64,000 nt of DNA from JALOLV01 sp046295175 (GCA_046295175.1 JBKBNY010000010.1:217470-281469); one strand, 5' to 3'. Positions 40,993 to 50,323 are shown, counted from the first letter of the stretch. The notes: generated by a model from the letters alone, not told the origin. Numbers and translations are program-made.

Positions 40993-42165
40993 ATGCAAGA
41001 GTCTTTTAAAAGTGTAGAGGTCCGTACCCAAGAGAGAGTTGTAGAAATAGCGTGGTTTGATGACCTTTGTGGAGGAGATACCGCCTATTTGGGTACAATA
41101 GACCCTACTCGCCGTAGTAATTTTGCTAATTGTAGCAATATCATCGAAACCGCCGACCGCATGGGTTTCAACAACATACTATTGCCTACATCGTACGTTG
41201 TGGGGCAAGAGGTGCTTCCGTTTGCGGCGGCAATGGCACCAAAAGTGAAGCGAATCAATATGCTTACTGCCATCCGTACCGGCGAAATCCACCCACCGAT
41301 GCTGGCCAGACATTTGGCTACATTAGACCATATTCTTGAAGGACGAATGACGGTGAATATCATCAATTCAGACCTGCCCGGCCTAAAAGAAGACCACGAG
41401 TATCGGTATAAACGCTGCGAAGAAGTCATTCAGATTCTAAAACAAGCTTGGACCCAAGACCGAATCGAGTTCGATGGCGAAATCTATAAACTAAGCATGC
41501 CAGCCGACCCCGTAAAGCCTTACCAACAAAACGGTGGACCACTGCTGTATTTTGGTGGTATCTCGCCCGGGTCAAAAGAAATCTGTGCCAAATACTGCGA
41601 TGTGTTTTTGATGTGGCCAGAGCCAGAACAAAGTATCTATGCAACCATGCAAGAGATGAGCGAAAGAGCCGCAAAGCATGGCCGTAAGATAGATTTCGGG
41701 ATGCGTCTGCACGTGATTGTACGCGAAACCGAAGAAGAGGCTCGTACCTATACAAAGGAATTGATGTCGAAATTTGATGCCGAAACTGGCGAAAAACTCA
41801 AGCATCGCACCCAAGATTCTAAATCGGCGGGGGTTTTACGTCAGGATGAATTCAGAAAACAAGCCGACGACGACGATTTTATCGAACCAATGCTTTGGGG
41901 AGGAATCGGTCGTGCGAGGTCGGGTTGTGGTGCTGCCATCGTGGGTTCGCCTGAACAAATCATCGAAAAAATAAATCGTTACATGGATATGGGAGTTCGG
42001 GCATTTGTGCTTTCGGGTTATCCACTCGTCGAAGAATGTGAACATTTCGGGAGATTGGTTTTACCTCATATCAAAAACCACGTCAAACTATCCGAAATGC
42101 AAGGACGAACTCCAAAAGAAACACCCGCAACTCCGTTAACACACGGAGAATTAAGACTTTGGTAA
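40993..42165 (+). CDS. SsuD-like FMNH2-dependent monooxygenase (LLM family)
   Basis: A 390-residue luciferase-like monooxygenase. It begins with VEIAWFDDLCGGDTAYLG and has GFNNILLPTSYVVGQEVLPFAAAMA, RTGEIHPPMLARHLATLDHI and GRMTVNIINSDLPG, the layout of SsuD, SQ monooxygenases and SfnG-like enzymes. These split the C-S bond of sulfonates or sulfones using FMNH2 and O2, releasing sulfite and an aldehyde. The exact substrate cannot be read from sequence. No flavin reductase is encoded in the window. Context with sulfite oxidation and export genes supports desulfonation. Confidence 0.85.
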   Translation: MQESFKSVEVRTQERVVEIAWFDDLCGGDTAYLGTIDPTRRSNFANCSNIIETADRMGFNNILLPTSYVVGQEVLPFAAAMAPKVKRINMLTAIRTGEIHPPMLARHLATLDHILEGRMTVNIINSDLPGLKEDHEYRYKRCEEVIQILKQAWTQDRIEFDGEIYKLSMPADPVKPYQQNGGPLLYFGGISPGSKEICAKYCDVFLMWPEPEQSIYATMQEMSERAAKHGRKIDFGMRLHVIVRETEEEARTYTKELMSKFDAETGEKLKHRTQDSKSAGVLRQDEFRKQADDDDFIEPMLWGGIGRARSGCGAAIVGSPEQIIEKINRYMDMGVRAFVLSGYPLVEECEHFGRLVLPHIKNHVKLSEMQGRTPKETPATPLTHGELRLW

Positions 42166-42247
42166 TCAATATAAAAAGCATTAAAGTATCTAAAAATTCA
42201 GTATTTTCTGCGTCGATAACTACATTGTAAATTAGATAACTTTGATT

Positions 42248-42326
42248 TTTACCGCAGATAATCGCAGATTCAAAAACGCTGAATTCCGCAGATTAAAACA
42301 AAATTAGTCGTTATCTGCGGGGTAAA
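42248..42326. repeat. palindromic CGCAGAT element
   Basis: TTTACCGCAGATAA (42248-42261) pairs with TTATCTGCGGGGTAAA (42311-42326). Internal words CGCAGATT repeat between them. It lies in the gap before the SDR gene and shares words with 40176-40243. Confidence 0.7.
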
Positions 42327-42387
42327 TTTAAATGAAACTTAGTTTACAACACATTTGGCATAAGATATTAAACAAATTCAAAAATAA

Positions 42388-43104
42388 ATGTCATTCAATA
42401 ACAAAACCATTATCATTACGGGTGCATCAAAAGGTATCGGCAAACAGTTGGCTCTCGATTTAGCAAAAGAAGGAGCAAACCTTGCCTTGATTGCACGAGG
42501 TTCAGCCGAATTAGAAGAACTCAAAACCGAGGTTGAGAAATCGGGTAGTAAATGTTTAATCTTTGCGGGTAGCGTAGCCGATTCTGCTTTGGTCGATGAA
42601 GTGATAACCACAGTTACTGCCGAATTTGGCTCTATTGATTTTATGATTAACAACGCTGGTTTTGGGGTTTTCAAACGAGCATCCGAAATCAGTACCGCCG
42701 AATGGGATTCTATCTACGAAACCAACGTAAAAGGTACATTTTTGTATTCTAAAGCAGTACTACCAAGCATGAAAGCCGCCGGGAGTGGTCACATCATCAA
42801 CGTAGCCTCAGATGTAGCAAAACGAGTTTTTGACGGTGGTTCGCTTTATTGCTCATCAAAATACGCACAAGATGCCTTCTCGATGGCCTTACGCAAGGAG
42901 GTTCGTGAATTTGGAATCAAAGTATCGGTAATTTATTCGGGCTTGGTAGATTCTATGTTTCATGCCGACCCGCAAGGCGACGAACAACACGCAAGCTGGC
43001 TAAAAGTACAAGATATGTCGAATGCCATCATGTACGTCATGAATCAACCTCGCCATGTGGTTATCGACGAGCTGATGATTCATCCTTTGAGCCAAGAATA
43101 TTAA
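42388..43104 (+). CDS. short-chain dehydrogenase/reductase
   Basis: A 238-residue Rossmann-fold oxidoreductase. It has TGASKGIGKQLA (cofactor binding), the NNAGFGVF motif, the catalytic serine in NVASDVAKR and YCSSK (YxxxK). The arginine in IARGSAE after the second strand fits NADP preference. In this locus it could reduce or oxidise the aldehyde left after C-S cleavage, for example a sugar aldehyde. That role is inference from position. It lies 48 nt before the symporter gene. Confidence 0.88.
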   Translation: MSFNNKTIIITGASKGIGKQLALDLAKEGANLALIARGSAELEELKTEVEKSGSKCLIFAGSVADSALVDEVITTVTAEFGSIDFMINNAGFGVFKRASEISTAEWDSIYETNVKGTFLYSKAVLPSMKAAGSGHIINVASDVAKRVFDGGSLYCSSKYAQDAFSMALRKEVREFGIKVSVIYSGLVDSMFHADPQGDEQHASWLKVQDMSNAIMYVMNQPRHVVIDELMIHPLSQEY

Positions 43105-43152
43105 AATCGTTGGGCAATCGACCTAATGTAACCCCAATTAAACCCTAAACCT

Positions 43153-44943
43153 ATGATAAACTCTCTCGGAATCGTTGATATTGCCGTCGTAGTCGGGCTA
43201 TTACTTTTTTTGGTGATAGCAAGTATGTATTCGAGTTTTAAGAAAAAAAACTCCGAAGAATACTTCATGGCGGGGCGTTCGCTCAAATGGTACTCGGTGG
43301 CAGGCTCGATATTCGGAACCAATATCCACGCCCAGCAAATCATCGGAATGATGGGCGTGGGGTATTCTATCGGTTTTGCACAGAGCCACTACGAGGTACT
43401 TGCCATACCCGCTATTCTGATTTTATGCTACGTTTTTATACCGATTTACCGAAAAACACAGGTATTTACGCTATCGCAATTCCTCGAAAACCGTTACAGT
43501 TCAACCGCCCGCCTCGCCTACACGATTCTGATGATAATCTTCATTTTGGTGCAACTCATTGCGGGTTTTTATATCGGTAGCCGTACCCTCGGCTTATTGT
43601 TTGCTGGTAGCGGAATGGAGGTGTCGTACCTGAATGGTATTATAACTATTGCCATCATTACGGTTATTTTTACGGTTTTTGGAGGAATGGAATCAGTTGT
43701 AGTAGCCGATAATATCCTGACGGTTGTGATGATTATTGCGGTATTACTCATTGGTACACTGACTTACATGCAACCCGAAATCGGTGGATTGAGCGGCCTA
43801 CTCAAACTCGACCACGCCGAAGCCAATAAAATGCATCTTTATTTGCCATCCAACCACCCAAAACTTCCGTGGGCGGGTATTTTTACAGGATTAATCATTC
43901 AACACTTTTTTTATTGGACAACCAATCAATACCAAGTTCAGCGAGTTTTGGCAGCCGAAACCGACCGAGACGCTAAGTTGGGTACGATTGCGGCGGGTTT
44001 TCTGAAACTCATCATTCCGTTTTTTTCGATTGCGGCAGGTGTAGCGGCATTTTACCTATTTAAAGCCCGATTTGGAGCCGATGCCATCAAACCCGACGAT
44101 ACATTTATCACATTGCTCAAAACCGTTGTACCATCAAATTATGGATTCATCGGATTGATTTTAGCTGGATTAATCTGTGCTATCTTTTCGGCCATTTACT
44201 CGATGATGAACTCGGTAACTACCATGCTCTCGTTTGATGTTTACAAAAAATACATCAACCCACACGCATCCGATAATCAGACGGTTTCGTTTGGTAGAAT
44301 CTTCGTTTTTGTGATGTGTGCCGTGGCGTGTGTATTTGCTTATACCACTTACAACCCTAATTCTTCGGATAACTTTTTCTTGAAGTTAGCCGACCAATCT
44401 TCGTATCTAAAACCGAGTTTGGTTGTGGCCTTTTTCTGGGGAGTATTATGGCGAAAAACGAATCCCAAAGCGGCTGTAATTGTGCTTTTTTCGGGGCCGT
44501 TTATTGGTCTCGGAGTAGATTATTTGTACAACGATATACTGGTCAATTACGACTGGATAAAAGAATTATTGGGCGAAAAACTCAACTTCTTGTATCGTGT
44601 ATTTGCCATCGCTACGATTGGCTCGGTACTGATTTATTTCTTGAGTAATTATTTCAATGCTCGTGGCGGGCGACCCAAACAACACGATTTATCGGTTTCT
44701 TTCGATGGGGTTCGCAATCAAGTATTTGCGTTTTTGGCGGTTCAGTTGGTATTTATCATTATCATTCAAATCGGCTTAGTGAGTCCTCAAAATCTATCCT
44801 ATTTAGCGGCATTGGTGGCTTTTGGGTTTTTCTACAAGCATATCAAAACCAGCAACGAAGAAATTGCATTTTACAAATCTGATGTATTTTATGCGGGTTT
44901 GCTAACATCTGTTACGGTCTGGATTCTGTATTATTTTGCATAA
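43153..44943 (+). CDS. sodium/solute symporter (SSS family)
   Basis: A 596-residue protein with about 14-15 membrane segments. Family features are NSEEYFMAGRSLKWYSVAGSIFGTNIHAQQIIGM near the N terminus and YWTTNQYQVQRVLAAETDRDAKLG in the middle. It probably imports the substrate of the neighbouring monooxygenase and SDR enzymes with Na+. It is the last gene of the plus-strand cluster, followed by a terminator. Confidence 0.9.
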   Translation: MINSLGIVDIAVVVGLLLFLVIASMYSSFKKKNSEEYFMAGRSLKWYSVAGSIFGTNIHAQQIIGMMGVGYSIGFAQSHYEVLAIPAILILCYVFIPIYRKTQVFTLSQFLENRYSSTARLAYTILMIIFILVQLIAGFYIGSRTLGLLFAGSGMEVSYLNGIITIAIITVIFTVFGGMESVVVADNILTVVMIIAVLLIGTLTYMQPEIGGLSGLLKLDHAEANKMHLYLPSNHPKLPWAGIFTGLIIQHFFYWTTNQYQVQRVLAAETDRDAKLGTIAAGFLKLIIPFFSIAAGVAAFYLFKARFGADAIKPDDTFITLLKTVVPSNYGFIGLILAGLICAIFSAIYSMMNSVTTMLSFDVYKKYINPHASDNQTVSFGRIFVFVMCAVACVFAYTTYNPNSSDNFFLKLADQSSYLKPSLVVAFFWGVLWRKTNPKAAVIVLFSGPFIGLGVDYLYNDILVNYDWIKELLGEKLNFLYRVFAIATIGSVLIYFLSNYFNARGGRPKQHDLSVSFDGVRNQVFAFLAVQLVFIIIIQIGLVSPQNLSYLAALVAFGFFYKHIKTSNEEIAFYKSDVFYAGLLTSVTVWILYYFA

Positions 44944-44946
44944 AAA

Positions 44947-44972
44947 AACGTGGCAGTAAATTGCCACGTTTT
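44947..44972. terminator. bidirectional terminator between two symporter genes
   Basis: AACGTGGCA (44947-44955) and TGCCACGTT (44962-44970) form a perfect 9-bp stem with A and T tails, between convergent genes. Confidence 0.88.
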
Positions 44973-45015
44973 CAATATTAATCTTAAAGAATCAAAACAA
45001 CACTCTCTACATTTC

Positions 45016-46635
45016 TTACCAAAAATAAGTATATAAGAATGTAATAACGGCCAAGACAATCGCAGCACCGATTGCAAAACCTTTATCTACTTTAAACATC
45101 GAAGCATCAATTTCTAAGCCTTTCTTCTCATCTGGCAATACAATTCCAAGAATAAACATTACCGCTACACAAATCACGAATACGATTCCCATACGGTCGA
45201 GGAATGGCACTTGGGTCCAATCTGTACCCGGAAGCCAGTTGTTGTGCATACTCAAGGCAATCAAGAAACCCCCAACGATGGCAAACAAAGCACCTGCCGA
45301 ATTGGTACGTTTCCAGAAGAACCCCATGATAAATGCCGCAAAAATACCTGGTGAAAGCAATCCTGTCATTTCTTGGATGAACTGGAATCCACCTTTTTTG
45401 TCGATTCCCATAAATGGCGAAATCACAATTGCCATTATCATCGCAACAACTACCACGATACGGCCAATCCAAACCAATTGTTTTTCAGATGTATCTTTAC
45501 CGATATATTCTTTGAAAATATCTAATGTAAAAATCGTTGAAATACTGTTTGCTTTACCCGCCAAAGAAGCCACAATAGCTGCCGTAAGAGCCGCAAACGA
45601 AAGACCTTTTAATCCGACAGGAAGAAGGTTTAGAAGCACTGGGTACGCTTTGTCTTGATTGAGCAAACCATCTTCGCCAAGCATTTCTTGCTGAAACAAA
45701 CCTTTCTGATAAAGCGTGTAAGCCGCAATACCCGGAAGCGTAACAATGATTGGCATCAACAATTTCAAGAAAGCCGCAAAAAGAATACCTTCACGAGCCG
45801 TTTTTAAATCAGCTCCCAATGCACGCTGAGTAATGTATTGGTTACAACCCCAATAATTTAGGTTTACAATCCACATACCGCCAAACAAAACCGTAAGACC
45901 CGGCAAGGCCATATAATGCGGATGTCCTTCTTTGAAAATCATGTGGAAATGGTCTTCAGATTGCTTTGTCATGGTCTTGAAACCTTCGGTTAGTCCTTGA
46001 ACACCAAACTCAGACGAAACCAAGTTAACGGCCAAATAAGTAGTAGCCAAACCACCAATTACTAAGAAAAATACCTGAATAACATCTGTATAACCGATTA
46101 CCTTCATACCTCCGAGTGTGATGATAATGGCAAAAATTGCCAATCCTATCATGCAATACCAAAAGTCGATTCCCGAAATACCCGAAACCGCCAATGCCCC
46201 TAAATACAAAATTGATGTAAGGTTTACTAAAATATATAGAGCCAGCCAAAAGATTGCCATAATCAAACTCACCGCCGAATTATAGCGTTGATTTAGAAAC
46301 TGTGGCATCGTGTAGATTTTATTTTTGAGATAAATTGGCATAAAAAATACCCCAACCACAATGAGTGTTGCCGCAGCCATCCACTCATAAGTAGAGATAG
46401 CCAGACCCATCGAAAAACCGTTTCCGGCCATACCGATAAATTGCTCAGCAGAGATATTTGACGCAATCAACGAAGCCCCGATTGCCCACCAAGTAAGCGA
46501 GCCTTCGGCCAAGAAAAAGTCTTTTGTAGATGCTTGTGCCGATTTTTTCTTCTGATAAACCCAGTAGCCATAACCCGCTACCACTACAAAATAAAATAGA
46601 AAAACAAGGTAATCGAATGTTTGAAGTTTCTGCAT
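45016..46635 (-). CDS. SGLT-type sodium/sugar symporter
   Basis: A 539-residue protein with about 14 membrane segments. STKDFFLAEGSLTWWAIGASLIASNISAEQFIGM and NYWGCNQYITQRALGADLKTAREGILFAAFLKL are close in pattern to the sodium/galactose and glucose transporters (vSGLT/SGLT). It converges on the first symporter but is clearly a different subfamily, so it is not a recent duplicate. Its likely substrate is a hexose or related polyol. Confidence 0.9.
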   Translation of the reverse strand: MQKLQTFDYLVFLFYFVVVAGYGYWVYQKKKSAQASTKDFFLAEGSLTWWAIGASLIASNISAEQFIGMAGNGFSMGLAISTYEWMAAATLIVVGVFFMPIYLKNKIYTMPQFLNQRYNSAVSLIMAIFWLALYILVNLTSILYLGALAVSGISGIDFWYCMIGLAIFAIIITLGGMKVIGYTDVIQVFFLVIGGLATTYLAVNLVSSEFGVQGLTEGFKTMTKQSEDHFHMIFKEGHPHYMALPGLTVLFGGMWIVNLNYWGCNQYITQRALGADLKTAREGILFAAFLKLLMPIIVTLPGIAAYTLYQKGLFQQEMLGEDGLLNQDKAYPVLLNLLPVGLKGLSFAALTAAIVASLAGKANSISTIFTLDIFKEYIGKDTSEKQLVWIGRIVVVVAMIMAIVISPFMGIDKKGGFQFIQEMTGLLSPGIFAAFIMGFFWKRTNSAGALFAIVGGFLIALSMHNNWLPGTDWTQVPFLDRMGIVFVICVAVMFILGIVLPDEKKGLEIDASMFKVDKGFAIGAAIVLAVITFLYTYFW

Positions 46636-46671
46636 AGTGTTTAATAGGTGTTTAACAATACTTTTTAAGTG

Positions 46672-46706
46672 TCAAAAATACAATTATATTTTATGGGGCG
46701 AGCAAA
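46672..46706 (-). promoter_or_regulatory. promoter of the SGLT-type symporter gene
   Basis: On the minus strand TTTG (46706-46703), a 23-nt spacer and TATTTTTG (46679-46672). Both boxes match the Bacteroidota consensus; the spacer is at the long end. Confidence 0.5.
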
Positions 46707-46921
46707 TAAGCATAAAAAATTTACTTTTTCAAAGAAAAAACAGAATGAAATTGTGTTAAAGATGCAAAAATAAGAACAAATCTATTGTCGGTACGAGACC
46801 GATTCTGAGAATGTTAGTCTAATAAAGTATAAACTCGACACACAACGGTACCATTCGCTAAAAACTTTTGCAGAATTGGTATGATTTTGCTTTATTTACA
46901 ATTTAAACAAATGTCCCCGTT

Positions 46922-48172
46922 TTGAGTAGAAATACTATCCGTCTGCTTATTATTCTTGGAATCATCTCCATTACGGGCATTATTGCTGTGCAAGCGTATT
47001 GGGTCAGGCGTGCTTTCGACCTTAAAGAACAACAGTTTAGACAAACTGTTATGGTTGCTTTGCGTAATGTCGCCAATGGGATTTCTAAGACATTCAAGGT
47101 TTCGCAAATCGAAAACCCAGTTAGTCAGTTGTCTTCTGACTATTACGTTGTCAATCTGCGTGTACCACTCGATGCCGATATTCTCGAACATTTATTGACC
47201 GAAGAATTCAAAAAACAAAACCTACACACTGATTTTGAGTATGGTATCTACGACTGCGATACCGATAAAATCGTTTACGGAGCATTGATAAATGCCAATT
47301 ACGAATCAGATACAACGCAGGTGAGGGCATTGCCAAAGACCGATAAATTTCTGAATTATTTTGGTGTGAGATTCCCAAGCAAAACCAGTTATTTGGCCAG
47401 TAGGCTCGATATTTGGCTAATTTCGTCGTTGATAACACTGGTCGTAACAGCCTTTTTTGGATACTCGATGTTTGTGATTCTGAAACAAAAACGCCTCAGT
47501 GAGGTTCAGCGAGATTTTGTCAATAACATGACGCACGAGTTTCAGACACCGATTTCGACAATCAGAGTAGCTACTGATGTTTTATCGCAGCCTGCGATTT
47601 TGGCTCAACCCGAAAGACTAAAAAAGTACGTTCAGATAATCAGGCAAGAGAATAATCGCCTAAAAAATCAGGTAGAATCGGTCTTGCACACGGCAAGGCT
47701 CGAACGTGGTAAACTCGAACTTGATATTCAGCTACAAGAATTACATTCGCTCATCAATGAAGTAACCGAGGGAATCAAAGCCGAACTCGAAGACGGCTTA
47801 CAAATTGAGCTAAATGCCACAAAAACAAGTATTTATGCCGACCGAACTCACTTGATGAATGTGGTGCGAAATTTGATAGATAATGCGGTAAAATACTCTC
47901 CGAAGCCTCCGCACGTTAAAATAGAAACCCATAACGAAGGCGATAATATTGTGATGACCGTCAGCGATAAAGGCATCGGAATTGCCCAAGACCAAATCGG
48001 TAAGATTTTCAATAAGTTTTATCGAGTTCCGACAGGCAATATCCACAATGTCAAAGGTTTTGGCTTAGGGCTAAGTTATGTTATGCAAATCGTAAAAGGA
48101 CATAAATGGACAATCGATGTCCAGAGTGAAATAGGCAACGGAAGTAAGTTCATAATCAAAATAAAACAGTAG
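46922..48172 (+). CDS. membrane sensor histidine kinase
   Basis: A 416-residue kinase. Transmembrane helix 1 is about 7-26 and helix 2 about 166-190, with a roughly 140-residue extracytoplasmic sensor between. The H-box is VNNMTHEFQTPISTIRVATD, followed by NLIDNAVKYSP (N), DKGIGIA (G1) and GFGLGLSYV (G2). The start must be TTG at 46922, because the frame has a stop at 46904-46906 and no ATG or GTG between. The response regulator follows after a palindromic spacer. The signal sensed is unknown. Confidence 0.9.
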   Translation: MSRNTIRLLIILGIISITGIIAVQAYWVRRAFDLKEQQFRQTVMVALRNVANGISKTFKVSQIENPVSQLSSDYYVVNLRVPLDADILEHLLTEEFKKQNLHTDFEYGIYDCDTDKIVYGALINANYESDTTQVRALPKTDKFLNYFGVRFPSKTSYLASRLDIWLISSLITLVVTAFFGYSMFVILKQKRLSEVQRDFVNNMTHEFQTPISTIRVATDVLSQPAILAQPERLKKYVQIIRQENNRLKNQVESVLHTARLERGKLELDIQLQELHSLINEVTEGIKAELEDGLQIELNATKTSIYADRTHLMNVVRNLIDNAVKYSPKPPHVKIETHNEGDNIVMTVSDKGIGIAQDQIGKIFNKFYRVPTGNIHNVKGFGLGLSYVMQIVKGHKWTIDVQSEIGNGSKFIIKIKQ

Positions 48173-48175
48173 TAT

Positions 48176-48261
48176 TTTGTTTGGATGTTTGGTGTTTTGA
48201 TGTTTGTTAATATAAAATGTGCAAACAGTCAAACAACTAAACCTAAAACAAGCAAACATAA
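48176..48261. repeat. spacer inverted repeat with ATGTTTGG words
   Basis: The left arm (48177-48207: TGTTTGGATGTTTGGTGTTT and on) and the right arm (48220-48260: CAAACAGTCAAACAACTAAA and on) pair imperfectly. It fills the kinase-regulator spacer and is the same type of structure as in the ribosomal operon. Confidence 0.75.
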
Positions 48262-48263
48262 AA

Positions 48264-48953
48264 ATGGCAAAGATTCTTTACGTCGAAGACGACCCAAACC
48301 TAAGTTTTGTAATCAAAGATAACCTCGAACTCGAAGGATTCGATATTGTACATTTTCAAGATGGCAAAGAGGCTTGGAAATCTTTTAGTAAAGAGAAATA
48401 CGACCTTTGCTTGCTCGATGTCATGTTGCCCGAATTAGACGGTTTTTCGTTGGCCGAGAAGATTCGTAAGCAGAATTTTCATATTCCGATTATATTCTTG
48501 ACAGCTAAAACGCTACCCGAAGACCGTATTGCTGGTCTCAAAATCGGTGGTGATGATTATGTTACAAAGCCGTTTAGTATCGAAGAATTAAGCCTTAGAA
48601 TCAAGGTTTTCTTGAAACGCAAAGACATAAACAAAGATGCCGAAGTAGCCAACAATACTTTTCAGATTGGGCAATATAAGTTTGATTATCAGCAACTTAA
48701 GCTAACGCTCAATGAAAAAGTAGAGCAACTTACCGCTCGCGAGGCCGAGGTTCTAAGGTTTTTGTGTCAGCGAAAAAATCAAATCATCAAACGTGACGAG
48801 ATTTTGGTAGCAATCTGGGGTCGTGATGATTATTTCTTGGGCCGTAGCTTGGATGTTTTCATTACCCGAATCCGTAAAATGTTGGCCGAAGACCCCGCCC
48901 TAAAAATCGAAAATATCCACGGTGTTGGGTTTAAGTTTAATTGTAATTCGTAG
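48264..48953 (+). CDS. OmpR-family response regulator
   Basis: A 229-residue regulator. The receiver domain has ILYVEDDPNLSFVI (acidic pocket), CLLDVMLPELDG with the phospho-accepting aspartate near residue 53, FLTAKT and DYVTKPFSIEEL. The C-terminal winged helix has LTAREAEVLRFLCQRKNQII and GRSLDVFITRIRKML. It pairs with the upstream kinase. The ATG at 48264 is preferred; an upstream in-frame ATG would translate the spacer repeat. Confidence 0.93.
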   Translation: MAKILYVEDDPNLSFVIKDNLELEGFDIVHFQDGKEAWKSFSKEKYDLCLLDVMLPELDGFSLAEKIRKQNFHIPIIFLTAKTLPEDRIAGLKIGGDDYVTKPFSIEELSLRIKVFLKRKDINKDAEVANNTFQIGQYKFDYQQLKLTLNEKVEQLTAREAEVLRFLCQRKNQIIKRDEILVAIWGRDDYFLGRSLDVFITRIRKMLAEDPALKIENIHGVGFKFNCNS

Positions 48954-49000
48954 CGTTTCTAAAAATTGGCAAGTTTCTCACACTTTTAACGCTCATTGGT

Positions 49001-49645
49001 ATGAAAAAGATTGCAATATTCTCAATTGCTGTATCGGCACTTGCAGTTACGTATATCTATTTTGCCAAAAAAACGCCTTTTTTACCGGGTTATCATGCCA
49101 TTTTCTACACACCAAAAAAATACCAAGGGGTTGTCCGACAAGTACAAAACAACCAATCTCCCGAAAAACTCGAAGCCAATTTCAATAAACTGATGCCTTA
49201 CTGGTACGGTACTCGTTGGAGTTACAACGGCACCACCCAAAAACCGGGCAAAGGGTCTATTGCTTGTGGTTATTTTGTCACAACTGTTTTGCAGGATTTA
49301 GGGGTGACACTCAATCGCTCGCAATTGGCACAGTTACCCTCTGAGCAAATGATAAAAAACTTGGTAGCAACCGAAGACATTCAGCGATTTAATAATACTC
49401 CGATTTTTACATTTCTTTACCAAGTCAAGCAATCGGGCAAAGGGCTGTACGTGGTCGGGCTTGATACTCACACTGGTTTTATCTTGAACGATGACAAAGG
49501 TACTTGGTTTATACATTCGAGTGGGGCGTTCCCGTTTTGTGTTGTAAAACAAGAAGCTGCCAAAGCAAAAATCTTAACCGATTCGCGTTATCGAGTTCTT
49601 GGCAAATTGACTGGTAGTCAAGAATTTATCCGAAAATACATTTAG
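49001..49645 (+). CDS. exported protein, possible NlpC/P60-like cysteine hydrolase
   Basis: A 214-residue protein with an N-terminal membrane or signal segment (MKKIAIFSIAVSALAVTYIYF). The pattern GTRWSYNGTTQKPGKGSIACGYFVTTVLQDLGVTLNR then VGLDTHTGFILND and WFIHSSG resembles the Cys-His core of papain-fold NlpC/P60 and related hydrolases, with ACGYFV as the candidate nucleophile region and DTHTGFI as the candidate histidine. The match is by eye only. It lies 47 nt after the response regulator and may be in its operon. Confidence 0.55.
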   Translation: MKKIAIFSIAVSALAVTYIYFAKKTPFLPGYHAIFYTPKKYQGVVRQVQNNQSPEKLEANFNKLMPYWYGTRWSYNGTTQKPGKGSIACGYFVTTVLQDLGVTLNRSQLAQLPSEQMIKNLVATEDIQRFNNTPIFTFLYQVKQSGKGLYVVGLDTHTGFILNDDKGTWFIHSSGAFPFCVVKQEAAKAKILTDSRYRVLGKLTGSQEFIRKYI

Positions 49646-49663
49646 TTTACAATATAGCACAAC

Positions 49664-49700
49664 AAAAGAGGTAAGTCTAATAGGCTTGCCTCTTTTGTTT
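49664..49700 (+). terminator. terminator
   Basis: AAAAGAGGTAAG and CTTGCCTCTTTT form a stem with one wobble or mismatch around an 8-9 nt loop, followed by GTTTT. Confidence 0.82.
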
Positions 49701-49791
49701 TATCTCGCAAATGCACTTTTTTTATGCAGAAAGTGTTACAAATCAAGTAGTTAAAACCTCTTTATTACTCAAACCTTTATTTTAATCAATT

Positions 49792-50163
49792 ATGAAAAAA
49801 CTCAACCTCTACTACTGGATTGTTACGGGCATTTTTGCCGCCTTCATGATTATGAGTTCGGTCTCAAATGTTGTTAAAGAACCCGAAGCCGTCAAGATGA
49901 TAAAAGATGCCTTGGGGTATCCTGAATACATCATTCCGTTTTTGGGAGTTGCCAAAATTTTGGGTTCGATTGCGATTCTGATTCCGCAATTTGTTAGAAT
50001 CAAAGAATGGGCTTACGCAGGTTTATTCTTCGATTTAGTAGGAGCATTGTATTCAATCATCCAAAAAATGCCAATTGATGGTACAATCGTTTTTATGATT
50101 TTGCCGTTTGTGTTCTTATTCTTATCGTATTATTTGTGGCATAAGAAATTAGAAACGGCATAA
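49792..50163 (+). CDS. DoxX-like membrane protein
   Basis: A 123-residue protein with four transmembrane helices. ALGYPEYIIPFLGVAKILGSIAILIP is typical of the DoxX_2-like family, and FDLVGALYSIIQ continues it. These small membrane proteins are of uncertain function. It stands alone between two terminator-like regions. Confidence 0.85.
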   Translation: MKKLNLYYWIVTGIFAAFMIMSSVSNVVKEPEAVKMIKDALGYPEYIIPFLGVAKILGSIAILIPQFVRIKEWAYAGLFFDLVGALYSIIQKMPIDGTIVFMILPFVFLFLSYYLWHKKLETA

Positions 50164-50205
50164 ATGAATGAGTGAATGAGCAAATTAGTGAATTAGCGAA
50201 TAAAC
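50164..50205. repeat. octamer quasi-repeat
   Basis: After the doxX stop come five near-repeats of an 8-nt word: GAATGAGT, GAATGAGC, AAATTAGT, GAATTAGC, GAATAAAC. Unlike the ribosomal spacers, no complementary arm follows. The rest of the gap to tdk holds no recognised feature. Confidence 0.65.
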
Positions 50206-50323
50206 TATTTGTACCCAATCATTTATGTCTTAACAAAATCATCATTTGATTTTTCATTGTTACTTCAAAGATGGAGGATGGTATCCCATTCTCCGTCTTC
50301 CATAAATCCGTTCTCCTCAAAAA

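Noticed and set aside
43153..46635. Two adjacent symporter genes considered as a recent inverted duplication
   Set aside because: The proteins share only family-level motifs and belong to different SSS subfamilies.
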